This document shows, in pieces, positions 9,253-17,638 of a DNA stretch of 64,000 bases (the stretch's first letter is position 1; each line of letters opens with the position of its first letter). Made by a program: the position numbers and the translations under genes. The stretch is taken from positions 29,333-93,332 of the forward strand of contig JAVBLI010000034.1 in NCBI GenBank assembly GCA_031553595.1, written 5' to 3'. Under the pieces are notes generated by a model that was given only the letters and a program-made list of their open reading frames with translations, did not search any database and was not told where the DNA came from. Source of the stretch: RGIG3701 sp031553595 (GTDB lineage: Bacteria > Planctomycetota > Planctomycetia > Pirellulales > Thermoguttaceae).

Positions 9253-9405
9253 AGTGTAGAGTATTGAGTGTAAAGTGTAGAGTTTATTTTCCCGAGGGAC
9301 ATACCCAATGCGTGATGGTGTGAAACCAAGCCTCCATTGGTTGTGAGTCCAAATCAAGCTTGATGAACTCTACACTCAACACTCTTTACTCTACACTCTA
9401 CACTT
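9253..9405. repeat. Inverted repeat family B in the atpD-atpC spacer
   Basis: The left arm (9253-9284, containing AGTGTAGAGTATTGAGTGTA) and the right arm (9366-9405, containing TACACTCAACACTCTTTACT) are imperfect reverse complements rich in GTGTAGAG and CTCTACAC. The intervening 80 bases are not repetitive. The right arm touches the atpD stop codon. No other copy is in the window. Confidence 0.8.
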
Positions 9406-10849
9406 ATTTTACCGCTTTCGCTTCTCGCTCCGCCTGTTCCGCAGCCTGTTCGATCGAGCCGACGTACATGAACGCGGATTCGGGCAGGTGATCCCACTTG
9501 CCTTCGTAAATTTCGTTGAAACTGCGGATCGTGTCTTTCAGCGGCGTGATTTCGCCCTTCTTGCCAGTGAACGCCTCGGCGACGAGGAACGGCTGCGAAA
9601 GGAAACGCTCCATCCGGCGGGCGCGGTGCACGATCAGCTTGTCGGCCTCGGCCAACTCGTCCGCACCGAGAATCGCGATGATGTCCTGCAATTCGCGATA
9701 ACGCTGAAGCGTCGATTGCACGCGGCGGGCACAGTCGTAATGCTCGGCCCCGACATACTGCGGGTCAAGCACGCGGCTGCTGGACGCCAGCGGGTCGACC
9801 GCCGGGTAAATGCCTTTCTCCGAAATTGCGCGCTCGAGGTACACGAAGGAGTCGAGCTGGCCGAAGGCGGTGGCCGGGGCAGGGTCGGTCGGGTCGTCGG
9901 CGGGCACGTAAACGGCCTGCACGGACGTGATCGCGCCCTTTTCGGTCGAGGTGATGCGTTCCTGCAGGGCACCCATTTCGCTGGCCAGCGTCGGCTGATA
10001 ACCCACCGCGGAGGGCATACGGCCCAGAAGCGCCGACACCTCGCTACCCGCCTGCGAGAAGCGGAAAATGTTGTCCACGAACAACAGCACGTCCATGCCG
10101 GATTCGTCGCGGAAATACTCGGCCATCGTCAGTGCCGAAAGCGCCACCCGCAGACGGGCTCCCGGCGGCTCGTTCATCTGTCCGAATACCATGCACGTCT
10201 GATCGAGTACCGTTTTGCCGGTCTGTCCGATTTTGGCTTCCTGGAGCTCGAGCCACAAGTCGTTTCCTTCACGGGTACGTTCGCCGACGCCCGCGAAAAC
10301 CGAGTAGCCGCCGTGGGCCGTCGCGATACGGGCGATCAGCTCCTGAATAATAACCGTCTTGCCCAGACCGGCCCCGCCGAACAGGCCCGCCTTACCGCCA
10401 CGCACGAACGGCGTCAAGAGGTCGATAACCTTAATGCCCGTCTCGAACACTTCCGTCTTCGTCGACAGATCGGCCATCGGCGGCGCGTCGCGGTGAATCG
10501 GGCGACGCTCTTTGGCCGCCACCGGGCCGCGGTTGTCGATCGGGTCGCCCAGCAGGTTGAACACCCGGCCGACCGTTTCCAGACCCACGGGCACGGTCAC
10601 CGGAGAGCCGGTATCGACGCACTCCATGCCGCGCACCAGGCCGTCCGTAGAACCCAGGGCCACACATCGCACGCGGGCGCCGCCAAGATGCTGCTGCACT
10701 TCGCCGGTGAGGTTCATCTCCATCCCGTGCTTGTTCGATTTGATCGTCACGGCATTATAAATCGCCGGCAAGTGCGCCTCGGCGAATTCCACGTCGAACG
10801 TGGAACCAATGATCTGAGTGATATGACCGATATTCGTTTTTTGCGACAT
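9404..10849 (-). CDS. atpD: ATP synthase beta subunit
   Basis: This is the catalytic F1 subunit, 481 residues. ATG 10849 (MSQKTNIGHITQIIG) is the likely start; the frame runs further upstream through repeat family C. The P-loop is GGAGLGKTV, with Leu where Val is usual. GVGERTREGNDLW, the catalytic-glutamate segment, and DEFLLFVDNIFRF-type Walker B (DVLLFVDNIFRFSQAG) are present. The C-terminal region around HRARRMERFLSQPF matches the family. It lies between atpG and atpC; both flanking spacers hold inverted repeats. Confidence 0.97.
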   Translation of the reverse strand: MSQKTNIGHITQIIGSTFDVEFAEAHLPAIYNAVTIKSNKHGMEMNLTGEVQQHLGGARVRCVALGSTDGLVRGMECVDTGSPVTVPVGLETVGRVFNLLGDPIDNRGPVAAKERRPIHRDAPPMADLSTKTEVFETGIKVIDLLTPFVRGGKAGLFGGAGLGKTVIIQELIARIATAHGGYSVFAGVGERTREGNDLWLELQEAKIGQTGKTVLDQTCMVFGQMNEPPGARLRVALSALTMAEYFRDESGMDVLLFVDNIFRFSQAGSEVSALLGRMPSAVGYQPTLASEMGALQERITSTEKGAITSVQAVYVPADDPTDPAPATAFGQLDSFVYLERAISEKGIYPAVDPLASSSRVLDPQYVGAEHYDCARRVQSTLQRYRELQDIIAILGADELAEADKLIVHRARRMERFLSQPFLVAEAFTGKKGEITPLKDTIRSFNEIYEGKWDHLPESAFMYVGSIEQAAEQAEREAKAVK

Positions 10850-10872
10850 GATTAATGAGTGGGTAAGGAGTG

Positions 10873-10978
10873 AATTGATAATTGATAATTGACAATTGAT
10901 AATTTGCTTCGCGTTCGCAGTACGGTTATGCACGACCAATTGATAATTATCAATTATCAATTGTCAATTATCAATTAA
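10873..10978. repeat. Inverted repeat family C in the atpG-atpD spacer
   Basis: The left arm at 10873-10904 is built from TTGATAATTGACAATTG units. The right arm at 10938-10978 is the reverse complement with an extra unit. About 33 non-repetitive bases separate them. A shorter copy of the same unit occurs at 14540-14571 in the same operon. Confidence 0.85.
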
Positions 10979-11868
10979 TTTAACGCTTCCACGCCGCCGA
11001 TCAACTCGGTCAGTTCGCCCGTGATCTGGCCCTGACGCGCCCGGTTGACGGCCATCGTCAGCGTCTTGATCATGCCGTCGGCGTTTTCAGTGGCCGCTTT
11101 CATCGCGACCATGCGGGCGATCTGCTCGCTGACCGCCGCGTCGAGGAAGCATTTGAAAAGCTTCATTTTGAAACTGGCCGGCACGACTTCCGTTAAAATA
11201 CTCTCCGCCGAGGGAAGGAAGTCGTACATCGATTCCGCCTGGCCCGGCTCGCTGTGCACGTTGCCGCCGATTTCCGAAAGCGGCAGTAGCACCTCCCGCG
11301 CGACCACCTGGCGGGACATCGACTCGAACTTCTGGTAAACGATTTCAAGCCGGTCGAGCTTGCCCGTCAGGTACCGCTCCAGCAGGTCGTTGGCGATGAC
11401 TTCCACCTCTTCCCATGACGGCTTGTCCTCGAACTGCGTGTACTTGGCCGTCATCGCGATTTTGCGGAATGTGAAGTGCGAGATGCCGCGTTTGCCGGAC
11501 ACCATCAGCTCCAGGTTCGGCACCCGCTCGGGCGAGCCGGCCGCGGTCAGCTCCTGCCACCGCGTCTGTCCGGCACGCACCAGCCCGGAGTTATAACCGC
11601 CGCACAGCCCGCGATTGGACGTCAACACCAGTAGCGCCACCGTCTCGACTTTTTCGTGCGCCTGCAACAGCGGATGCGAAATCTCGGCCCCGGTGCTTGC
11701 CAGCCGCCCGACCATCGTCGTCAGTCGCTGCGTATATGCCCTGGCGGAAATCGCCCGGTCCATCGCCCGCCGATACGACGCCGTGGAAATCAACTCCATC
11801 GTCCGCGTAATCTTGCGAATACTGCGAATCGAATTGCGACGCTTGTTGAGTACTTTTGTTTTAGCCAT
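10975..11868 (-). CDS. atpG: ATP synthase gamma subunit
   Basis: This 297-residue central-stalk subunit rotates within alpha3beta3. The N-terminal helix (NSIRSIRKITRTMELISTAS) and C-terminal helix (ATENADGMIKTLTMAVNRAR) are the paired coiled coil of the shaft and contain the conserved motifs. ATG 11868 (MAKTKVLNKRR) is the natural start. The stop overlaps the edge of repeat family C, and the upstream spacer holds repeat family E. Confidence 0.95.
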   Translation of the reverse strand: MAKTKVLNKRRNSIRSIRKITRTMELISTASYRRAMDRAISARAYTQRLTTMVGRLASTGAEISHPLLQAHEKVETVALLVLTSNRGLCGGYNSGLVRAGQTRWQELTAAGSPERVPNLELMVSGKRGISHFTFRKIAMTAKYTQFEDKPSWEEVEVIANDLLERYLTGKLDRLEIVYQKFESMSRQVVAREVLLPLSEIGGNVHSEPGQAESMYDFLPSAESILTEVVPASFKMKLFKCFLDAAVSEQIARMVAMKAATENADGMIKTLTMAVNRARQGQITGELTELIGGVEALN

Positions 11869-11904
11869 GAGCCTGTTTTTCTTTTATTAAAACGCGGAAA
11901 CCGC

Positions 11905-12107
11905 GTCCGTCGGACGCCTCGCCGAAGGTGGTTAACCGGTGGCTTCAGCCCCCGGTGGCGGCTCCCGAGGCTTGAAAGCCCCGGTTAACATGCGGGATGA
12001 ATCCCGAAGTGGGTTGAAACCCACTAACGAGAGGGGAAGGTTCGTTTTTGCTACCGGTGACTTAAGTCACCGGTTAACCGCCTTCGACGAGACGTCCTGC
12101 GGAGGAT
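11905..12107. repeat. Large inverted repeat family E in the atpA-atpG spacer
   Basis: The left arm 11905-11959 and the right arm 12050-12107 are roughly three-quarters identical as reverse complements, sharing GGTTAACCGGTG and its complement. Between them lies a perfect hairpin at 12008-12025 (AGTGGGTT, loop GA, AACCCACT) and a motif TTGAAAGCCCCGGTTAAC that resembles the arms. The 305-base spacer holds nothing else, and no coding frame is evident. Confidence 0.85.
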
Positions 12108-12173
12108 GACCATACCGCACATCACCCTCCGCGTCTTCCGTGTTTCTATTCTCCGGCCGATTGATTTTCCAGT

Positions 12174-13694
12174 CTAAACCGTTTCAGCAGACAAAAAGTC
12201 TTCCGTGAACGCTTCCAGCACGCGGCGGATTTCACTTTCGGTGGCGTCGTCGAGCTTGCCGGACGCTTTGATCTTGTCCCACGCGGCCTGTTCCGTGCTG
12301 TGGAAGTACGCGAGCATCTTCTTCTCGTATTCCTGCACCCGCGAGACGGGCACTTTGTCGAGGTAGCCGCGCGTCGAGGCGTAAATCGAAAGCACCTGGT
12401 CGATCACGTCCATCGGCTTGTAAACCCCCTGCTTCAGGAGTTCCTGGAGGCGGTAACCGCTGTCGAGGCGGGACTGCGTGGCTTTGTCGAGCTCTGTGCC
12501 CAACTGCGCGAACGCTTCCAGTTCACGGAACGCCGCCAGGTCAAGACGCATACCACCGGCGACTTTTTTCATGATCGGAATCTGGGCGGAACCACCCACG
12601 CGGCTGACGGAAATACCCACGTTCATCGCCGGACGCTGGCCCGCGAAGAAGAGGTCGGGCTGGAGATAAATCTGGCCGTCGGTGATGGAAATCACGTTCG
12701 TCGGGATGTACGCGGAGACTTCGCCCTCGAGGGTTTCGATGATGGGCAGTGCCGTCAGCGAGCCGCCGCCGAGTTCGTCGCTGAGTTTGCAGGAACGCTC
12801 CAACAGCCGGCTGTGGCAGTAGAACACGTCGCCCGGATAGGCTTCACGGCCCGGCGGACGCCGCATCAAGAGCGAGAGTTGGCGGTACGCCACGGCCTGT
12901 TTCGACAAGTCGTCGTAAACACACAGCGTGTGGCCGCTTTTGTAGGTGAAGTACTCGGCCATGGCCGTCCCCGCGTACGGAGCGATGTACTGCATCGGGG
13001 CAGGGGAGGACGCACCGGCGACGACGACGGTCGTGTAATCCATCGCGCCGTGGGCTTTCAGGGCTTCGATCAGGCCGGCGACGGTGGACTCCTTTTGGCC
13101 GATGGCGACGTAAAAGCAGTAGACGCCTTTGCCTTTCTGGTTGATGATCGTGTCGATGGCGATGGCCGTCTTGCCGGTCTTTCGGTCGCCGATGATGAGT
13201 TCTCGCTGGCCTCGACCAATGGGCGTCATGGCGTCGATGGCCTTGATGCCGGTCTGCAGGGCTTCCCGCACAGGCTGACGCTGTGAGATACTCGGGGCGG
13301 GGGATTCCAGCGTCCGGAACTCGGTGGTGCTCACTGGGCCTTTGCCGTCCAGCGGGTTGCCCAGCGGATCGATCACGCGGCCAAGCACCGCCTCGCCCAC
13401 GGGTACGCTCAAGAGTTTGCCCGTGCTGCGGACCTCGTCGCCCTCCTGAATTTTCAGGTAGTCGCCGAGAATGTTCACACCGACGGAGTTCTCCTCGAGG
13501 TTGAACGCCAGGCCGACCACGCCGTTGCCGAATTCCAGCATTTCTCCGGCCATCACGTCGGAAAGTCCGTAAACCTGCGCGATTCCGTCTCCAACTTCCA
13601 GCACCCGGCCAACTTGCCGGACGTCGATTTTCGACTCGTACTGCTTGATTTCCTGCTGGATAACAGACGCGATTTCATCCGCTTTGAATTTCAT
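12174..13694 (-). CDS. atpA: ATP synthase alpha subunit
   Basis: This non-catalytic nucleotide-binding F1 subunit has 506 residues, a standard length. MKFKADEIASVIQQEIKQYE is the N-terminal delta-contact helix. The P-loop is GDRKTGKTA, followed by VYCFYVAIGQKESTVAGL. The conserved PPGREAYPGDVFYCHSRLLE segment and the arginine finger in GISVSRVGGSAQ are present. It lies between atpH and atpG, with unrelated inverted repeats in the spacers on both sides. Confidence 0.97.
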   Translation of the reverse strand: MKFKADEIASVIQQEIKQYESKIDVRQVGRVLEVGDGIAQVYGLSDVMAGEMLEFGNGVVGLAFNLEENSVGVNILGDYLKIQEGDEVRSTGKLLSVPVGEAVLGRVIDPLGNPLDGKGPVSTTEFRTLESPAPSISQRQPVREALQTGIKAIDAMTPIGRGQRELIIGDRKTGKTAIAIDTIINQKGKGVYCFYVAIGQKESTVAGLIEALKAHGAMDYTTVVVAGASSPAPMQYIAPYAGTAMAEYFTYKSGHTLCVYDDLSKQAVAYRQLSLLMRRPPGREAYPGDVFYCHSRLLERSCKLSDELGGGSLTALPIIETLEGEVSAYIPTNVISITDGQIYLQPDLFFAGQRPAMNVGISVSRVGGSAQIPIMKKVAGGMRLDLAAFRELEAFAQLGTELDKATQSRLDSGYRLQELLKQGVYKPMDVIDQVLSIYASTRGYLDKVPVSRVQEYEKKMLAYFHSTEQAAWDKIKASGKLDDATESEIRRVLEAFTEDFLSAETV

Positions 13695-13734
13695 GGCAAT
13701 TCCACTTGTATCTAACGTTTATATGGTTGTCCTA

Positions 13735-13893
13735 CTAGCCCCAAGCGTCAGCGTGGGGCACTGCGGAGTGGGAAGTTTTCTTGTAGTCGGTGTTCCGTAT
13801 AAATATACAAAACACCGCGTTTTCATCCGTCCGGTACGCCACCTGCAAGAGCGGGTTCTACCGCATGGTACCCCTCGCCGACGCTTGGGGCTA
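13735..13893. repeat. Inverted repeat family F in the atpH-atpA spacer
   Basis: The ends are CTAGCCCCAAGCGTCAGCG (13735-13753) and CGCCGACGCTTGGGGCTAG (13875-13893), reverse complements with one mismatch. Inside is a smaller hairpin, GGTGTT near 13788 with AACACC near 13810. The CTAGCCCC...GGGGCTAG type of palindrome resembles dispersed repeats I recall from planctomycete genomes, which was not checked. Confidence 0.85.
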
Positions 13894-13900
13894 GAGTGTT

Positions 13901-14521
13901 TTACTCAGCGCTGGGCGAATAACTTTTGATGACGTTACGGCAAATGTCGTTCAGTTGGGCGGCGACGGAACCGTCGTAAATCGTGTCGCCGACGCGGACG
14001 ACCAAGCCGCCGATCAGCGAGGAATTCACCTCGCAAATAATATCCGGCTCGCCTTTGAGCATGGTCCGCAGCGCCGCCGTCAGCTTCTGGCGAGAGTCGG
14101 CCGGGATGGGCGCGGCGGATGTTACCACCACCTTTACACGGCCCAGCAGCTCGTCGTATTTCTCCCGCGCTTGCGCGTAAATCGCTCGCAGACAATCCAG
14201 ACGCTCGTGCTTGGCCACGATACGCAGGAAGTTCAGGAAAACCGGCGACAATCGGCTTGCGAAAACGCGGTCGATCATCGCGGTTTTGTCTTCCGTGGAA
14301 ACCAGACGCCCGGAAAGGATCGTCTCGAAATCCGGAAACGCGCTGAGGGCCTCGGAAATGAAGCCGCCGTACTCGTCCAGCACCTCGCCGATCTTCGTCG
14401 GGTGGTTGTCCAGCGCCCCGAAAAGCGCACCCGCATACACATCGCCGATCTTCTCGGCGGTGACGTCCGGGCTGGATTCTGCCGCAAAACGCGCATCGTT
14501 GGCGGAAACGTCCGTTGCCAT
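13901..14521 (-). CDS. atpH: ATP synthase delta subunit
   Basis: This 206-residue peripheral-stalk subunit joins F1 alpha to the b subunits. ATG 14521 (MATDVSANDARF) follows CGAGGT at good spacing; an in-frame ATG at 14554 lacks a ribosome site. The N-terminal helical bundle begins AEKIGDVYAGALFGALDN, and the C-terminal region has the family motif SSLIGGLVVRVGDTIYDGSV. It is about 25 residues longer at the N-terminus than many homologues. Confidence 0.92.
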   Translation of the reverse strand: MATDVSANDARFAAESSPDVTAEKIGDVYAGALFGALDNHPTKIGEVLDEYGGFISEALSAFPDFETILSGRLVSTEDKTAMIDRVFASRLSPVFLNFLRIVAKHERLDCLRAIYAQAREKYDELLGRVKVVVTSAAPIPADSRQKLTAALRTMLKGEPDIICEVNSSLIGGLVVRVGDTIYDGSVAAQLNDICRNVIKSYSPSAE

Positions 14522-14539
14522 GGGGAACCTCGTGGGGAA

Positions 14540-14571
14540 ATTGATAATTGACAATTGATAATTATCAATTG
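14540..14571. repeat. Short copy of repeat family C in the atpF-atpH spacer
   Basis: ATTGATAATTGACAATTGAT continues into ATAATTATCAATTG, a self-complementary stretch made of the same unit as 10873-10978. It fills nearly all of the 51-base gap and ends next to the atpF stop codon. Confidence 0.75.
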
Positions 14572-14572
14572 T

Positions 14573-15175
14573 TTAGAACTTTGCAATCGTCTGATCAATC
14601 AGATCTTTGTGGGCGTTGGGGTCGAGCTGTTTTTGCAGGATTTTGCCGGCGATTTCCACCGCGAGGGTGGCACTGGCGGCCGCTAATTCTTTCTTGGCCT
14701 GCACCTTCGCCGAGGCGATTTCCTGCGTGGCCTGCGTTTTAATCGTTTCGACTTCCTGCTTCGCGGTTTCCACCATCTGGGCACGCGCCTTTTCGTTGAT
14801 GGCCGCGGACTTGTCGTAAAGCGTTTGGATTTCCTGCTTGGCACTGGCCAACTGCTGTTTATAATCCTCCAGCAACTGCTGCGCGGTGGCATTCGCTTCC
14901 TCGGCGCCCGAGCGCTGGTCGTGAATGTATTTTTCCCGCTTGTCCAGCCCTTCCACAATCGGCCCGAACGCATACTTCCAGAGAATGCCCAGGGTGACGA
15001 GGAAGGTCACGATCGTCCAGAGCCCCAGGTTTCGCTGAAGCGACTCCAACGGGTTCATGTTTTTAGCGCCTTCGTCCCCCGAGGCCAGCAAATCGGCGAC
15101 ACCGGGGCCAAAAAGCACCAGGGCGCCGACTCCGATTATCAGACAGGTGATCCATATCCGGTGATTCGACTTCAT
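14573..15175 (-). CDS. atpF: ATP synthase b subunit
   Basis: This 200-residue peripheral-stalk subunit starts at ATG 15175 behind TGAGGATCGAACG. It has a hydrophobic N-terminal segment (IWITCLIIGVGALVLFGPGV) followed by a second one (LWTIVTFLVTLGILWKYAFG, residues about 52 to 71), which is the canonical b membrane anchor. A long charged coiled coil to the C-terminus follows. The first segment resembles a signal peptide or extra helix, so the anchor sits further from the N-terminus than in E. coli b. Confidence 0.9.
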   Translation of the reverse strand: MKSNHRIWITCLIIGVGALVLFGPGVADLLASGDEGAKNMNPLESLQRNLGLWTIVTFLVTLGILWKYAFGPIVEGLDKREKYIHDQRSGAEEANATAQQLLEDYKQQLASAKQEIQTLYDKSAAINEKARAQMVETAKQEVETIKTQATQEIASAKVQAKKELAAASATLAVEIAGKILQKQLDPNAHKDLIDQTIAKF

Positions 15176-15286
15176 CGTTCGATCCTCATTTTCCGGCACG
15201 AACCACACCCGCGCGGGCGTGATTCGCAGCCGTCAAAAATTTATAAAAGGGACTGATTCACACGTAACCAAACGAACATCGTCGGC

Positions 15287-15664
15287 TTATTTGAAAATGA
15301 AGCCCAGCAGGCAGATGACCAGGCCGAACAGCGTGGCACCTTCGATCAGCGCCGCGGAGAGAATCATACCGGTCTGGATGGATCCGGCGGCTTCGGGCTG
15401 GCGAGCCATGCTTTCGACGGCGGCGGAACCGATGCGTCCGATGCCGAAACCACCACCGACGACGACCAGACCGCAACCGATGGCCACGCCCCATGCGATG
15501 GGCAGGCCGGAGGCCGGAGCGGCGACTTCCGCAGCATGCGCGTCAGCAGCCGGAGCGGTTGCGGCGGGGGCATTAGCGGCCGGCGCGGCGGCTTCCTGAG
15601 CGATCGCGGGCGAAATCATGGCGATAAGGGCCACCAACAACAAAGCAATGCTAAATTTTTTCAC
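15287..15664 (-). CDS. atpE: ATP synthase c subunit with signal-like N-terminal extension
   Basis: This is the rotor-ring proteolipid. Translation most likely starts at GTG 15664, with AGGAG nine bases upstream; an ATG far upstream at 15754 reads through repeat family D. The 125-residue product is longer than the usual 70-90. Residues 1-22 look like a signal peptide (MKKFSIALLLVALIAMISPA), and residues 23-53 are an Ala/Pro linker. The two-helix hairpin follows, with polar loop R88-Q89-P90 and ion-binding Glu108 (ALIEGATLFG). Gly rather than Ser/Thr follows Glu108 and helix 1 lacks the sodium-type Gln, so proton coupling is inferred. Confidence 0.93.
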   Translation of the reverse strand: MKKFSIALLLVALIAMISPAIAQEAAAPAANAPAATAPAADAHAAEVAAPASGLPIAWGVAIGCGLVVVGGGFGIGRIGSAAVESMARQPEAAGSIQTGMILSAALIEGATLFGLVICLLGFIFK

Positions 15665-15689
15665 GTTACATTCTCCTGATTTAATGAAG

Positions 15690-15838
15690 TTAAGCCTCAA
15701 GCTGTAAGCCATAAGCTTTAAGCTCGCAACATCCGCTCCCGGCATAACCGGCAACGTTCGTTTTACACTAATATGAAATTTTACGTTGGATTCAGGTTGG
15801 AAATCGACAAGCTTGAAGCTTATAGCTTACAGCCTTTA
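15690..15838. repeat. Inverted repeat family D, copy D1, in the atpB-atpE spacer
   Basis: The arms are 15690-15725 (AAGCTGTAAGCCATAAGC-type, around CAAGCTGTAAGCCATAAGCT) and 15808-15838 (AAGCTTGAAGCTTATAGC). The interior is about 80 non-repetitive bases. A second copy in opposite orientation lies at 49925-50042; both arms and the flanking CGATTTCC are recognisable in both. Confidence 0.85.
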
Positions 15839-16657
15839 ATGTTTATGCGTCGCCATGCCGATGTAGAGCGCCATCAAAAACGTGAAGATGTACGCCTGCA
15901 AAAACGCGACGAAAAGTTCGAGGAAATTGATACATATATATAAGGCCAGCGACGAGACCGAAATGGCGTACCAGATCAGGAGGCCCGCCGAGGCGCCGAC
16001 AAACGCCATGAACACCGCCAGCACGAGGTGCCCGGCGAAAACGTTCGCAAATAAACGGATGGCCAACACGCAGTGCTTGACCAGGAACCCGAAAACTTCA
16101 ATCACGAAAAGCATGGGCTTCAGGAGATATCCCAGCCCGAACGGCACGTCCATGTCCGGCACTTGATTCAGCCAGAACCGCACCGCGCCGAAACGCAGCG
16201 AGCCGGCAATGATCGAACACGCCAGCGCAAACCCCGCCAACGCCACCGTTACCGAAGGATTCGCCGTCGGCGAGCCCATGAACGGCACCATGCCCAACAA
16301 ATTACACAGAAGCACGAAAAAGAATGTTGTCCAGATAATCGGCAGATATTTATCCGCCCCGTGGCCGATCGCCGGCCGTGTGACATTATCCCGGAAAAAC
16401 ATCAGAAACGCTTCCATCATATTCCAGAATCGGCCTTTAATCGGCTCGCCCGTACGAATTTTGCGGGCCAGGGGTATAAAAATAGCAAGAATAATCAGTG
16501 AGGCGACGACTTCCAGCACCATGAATTTCGTGATCTGAAATCCGAAGATTTCCGGAAGCTTGATAACCTGTTCCTCGGTGAAGAAGTGGAAGGAGGTTCC
16601 ATCCCCGACGTGCCCGCCCAACCAGCCCGGACTCAGAGGATTCTGCTCAGCGCTCAT
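15836..16657 (-). CDS. atpB: ATP synthase a subunit
   Basis: This 273-residue stator subunit forms the proton half-channels. ATG 16657 (MSAEQNPLSPGWLGG) follows GGGAG at good spacing; an in-frame ATG at 16675 is less likely. The essential arginine is R201 in the segment AIRLFANVFAGHLVL. Five to six membrane segments are visible, with conserved FVLLCNLLGMVPF. The stop codon overlaps repeat D1. Confidence 0.95.
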   Translation of the reverse strand: MSAEQNPLSPGWLGGHVGDGTSFHFFTEEQVIKLPEIFGFQITKFMVLEVVASLIILAIFIPLARKIRTGEPIKGRFWNMMEAFLMFFRDNVTRPAIGHGADKYLPIIWTTFFFVLLCNLLGMVPFMGSPTANPSVTVALAGFALACSIIAGSLRFGAVRFWLNQVPDMDVPFGLGYLLKPMLFVIEVFGFLVKHCVLAIRLFANVFAGHLVLAVFMAFVGASAGLLIWYAISVSSLALYICINFLELFVAFLQAYIFTFLMALYIGMATHKH

Positions 16658-16716
16658 GCTTGACTCCCGTTCCATACCCTGTTAAAAAACCGTTTAGCTA
16701 TTCTTCCCGACCGGCG

Positions 16717-17124
16717 TTAATTGCCCTTCTTTCCGGGATGGGTGAGAATTAACTCCACCACTAGCGTAAACGGATAATAAACCAAATATGAAATCAGTAT
16801 AGCTGCTGAAAAATCCTTGTCCATACCCCCCTTGTAAAAAAATAAGGCGATCAGTGCCACGGTGAGGGGGATACCCATGCGTGCGAAAATTCCCATGATG
16901 TGGGCGTACCCCGTAATTTGCAGCGTTTGCGAGTCGCTGGCGTTTTTGGATATTTTTTTAGCCAAGTCGAGCATTCGCATCGCCCCCACCCCGCCCGCGA
17001 AGCACGCCAGGCAGCCGACGGAGGTGCCCACGGCCGCAATCTTTCCATAAAAGGAAAAGATGAAAGCCGTTACCAGGGCCCAGTAAAAAAACGTGGCCGA
17101 GAAGAAAATCAGGTACTTGGTCAT
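16717..17124 (-). CDS. AtpI-like membrane protein at the head of the atp operon
   Basis: This 135-residue protein has four predicted membrane segments, beginning YLIFFSATFFYWALVTAFIF and ending AAILISYLVYYPFTLVVELI, with a short basic/polar linker (KKISKNASDSQ) in the middle. Position immediately upstream of atpB and topology suggest the ATP synthase I subunit, which assists c-ring assembly; sequence similarity alone is weak. No Shine-Dalgarno sequence precedes the ATG. Confidence 0.65.
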   Translation of the reverse strand: MTKYLIFFSATFFYWALVTAFIFSFYGKIAAVGTSVGCLACFAGGVGAMRMLDLAKKISKNASDSQTLQITGYAHIMGIFARMGIPLTVALIALFFYKGGMDKDFSAAILISYLVYYPFTLVVELILTHPGKKGN

Positions 17125-17178
17125 GGCGAAATCAGGGATTTTGGAGGTGTGGGGCGGCTGTCAGATTCATGGCTTCAT

Positions 17179-17290
17179 AAAACAGCAGCCGGGAACGGAG
17201 CGTTAGTGCAGAGACCGGATCGAAGTGAGAAAAATTCCGGCGATTCTATCCGGTCATTCCGCTGCGCTTCATTTCCGGCTGCTGTTCTTG
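17179..17290. repeat. 120-bp intergenic palindromic repeat, copy R2
   Basis: AACAGCAGCCGGGAACG on the left and TTTCCGGCTGCTGTTCTTG on the right are inverted, with inner GAGACCGGAT and ATCCGGTCAT. It lies in the 514-base divergent gap between the atp operon and the gene at 17639. If the proposed atp promoter at 17369 is right, the repeat is transcribed in the atp leader. Apart from the two promoters, I see nothing else in this gap. Confidence 0.85.
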
Positions 17291-17368
17291 CGGAATCATC
17301 CATCTGATCACTGCCCATGGGCTGCACAGCAGGGGAAACAACGGGCCGAAACGAGGACGGCATGCGTA

Positions 17369-17396
17369 ATTATAATGGAAAAACGTGAAAACGCAA
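17369..17396 (-). promoter_or_regulatory. Candidate promoter of the atp operon
   Basis: On the minus strand TTGCGT (17391-17396) and TATAAT (17369-17374) are separated by 16 bases. It would give a leader of roughly 240 bases before atpI that contains repeat R2. A closer promoter was not visible. Confidence 0.4.
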
Positions 17397-17546
17397 TCCG
17401 CCGTAAGGCGTGTGCAGGAGGGAGGTTTTTGGCGCTGGGCAGGGCCGATTCTTCGTGCCCGATTCCGGATTTTCATCCCCCCTCCGATTCCCCGTATTAT
17501 TCCGGGACGAAATAAATGAAAAAGACGCAAAATCGAAGCTTTTTTC

Positions 17547-17575
17547 TTGACACGCGACGGCGGCGATGCTAGAAT
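17547..17575 (+). promoter_or_regulatory. Sigma-70-type promoter for the coiled-coil gene
   Basis: TTGACA (17547-17552) and TAGAAT (17570-17575) are separated by 17 bases. The start codon at 17639 follows AAGGAG with good spacing. Confidence 0.75.
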
Positions 17576-17638
17576 GGAATGAGTGTGTATCGTGACAATT
17601 TATAAAAAGTGAAAAAATAACCGTTTAAGGAGCTTATC

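Noticed and set aside
15287..15664. Sodium-coupled ATP synthase
   Set aside because: The c subunit has Gly after Glu108 rather than Ser/Thr, and helix 1 lacks the sodium-type Gln, so proton coupling is more likely.
17179..17290. Repeat R2 acting as the atp promoter through its TAGAAT motif
   Set aside because: TAGAAT occurs within the ATTCTATCC arm of several copies, but no -35 hexamer sits 16-18 bases upstream.
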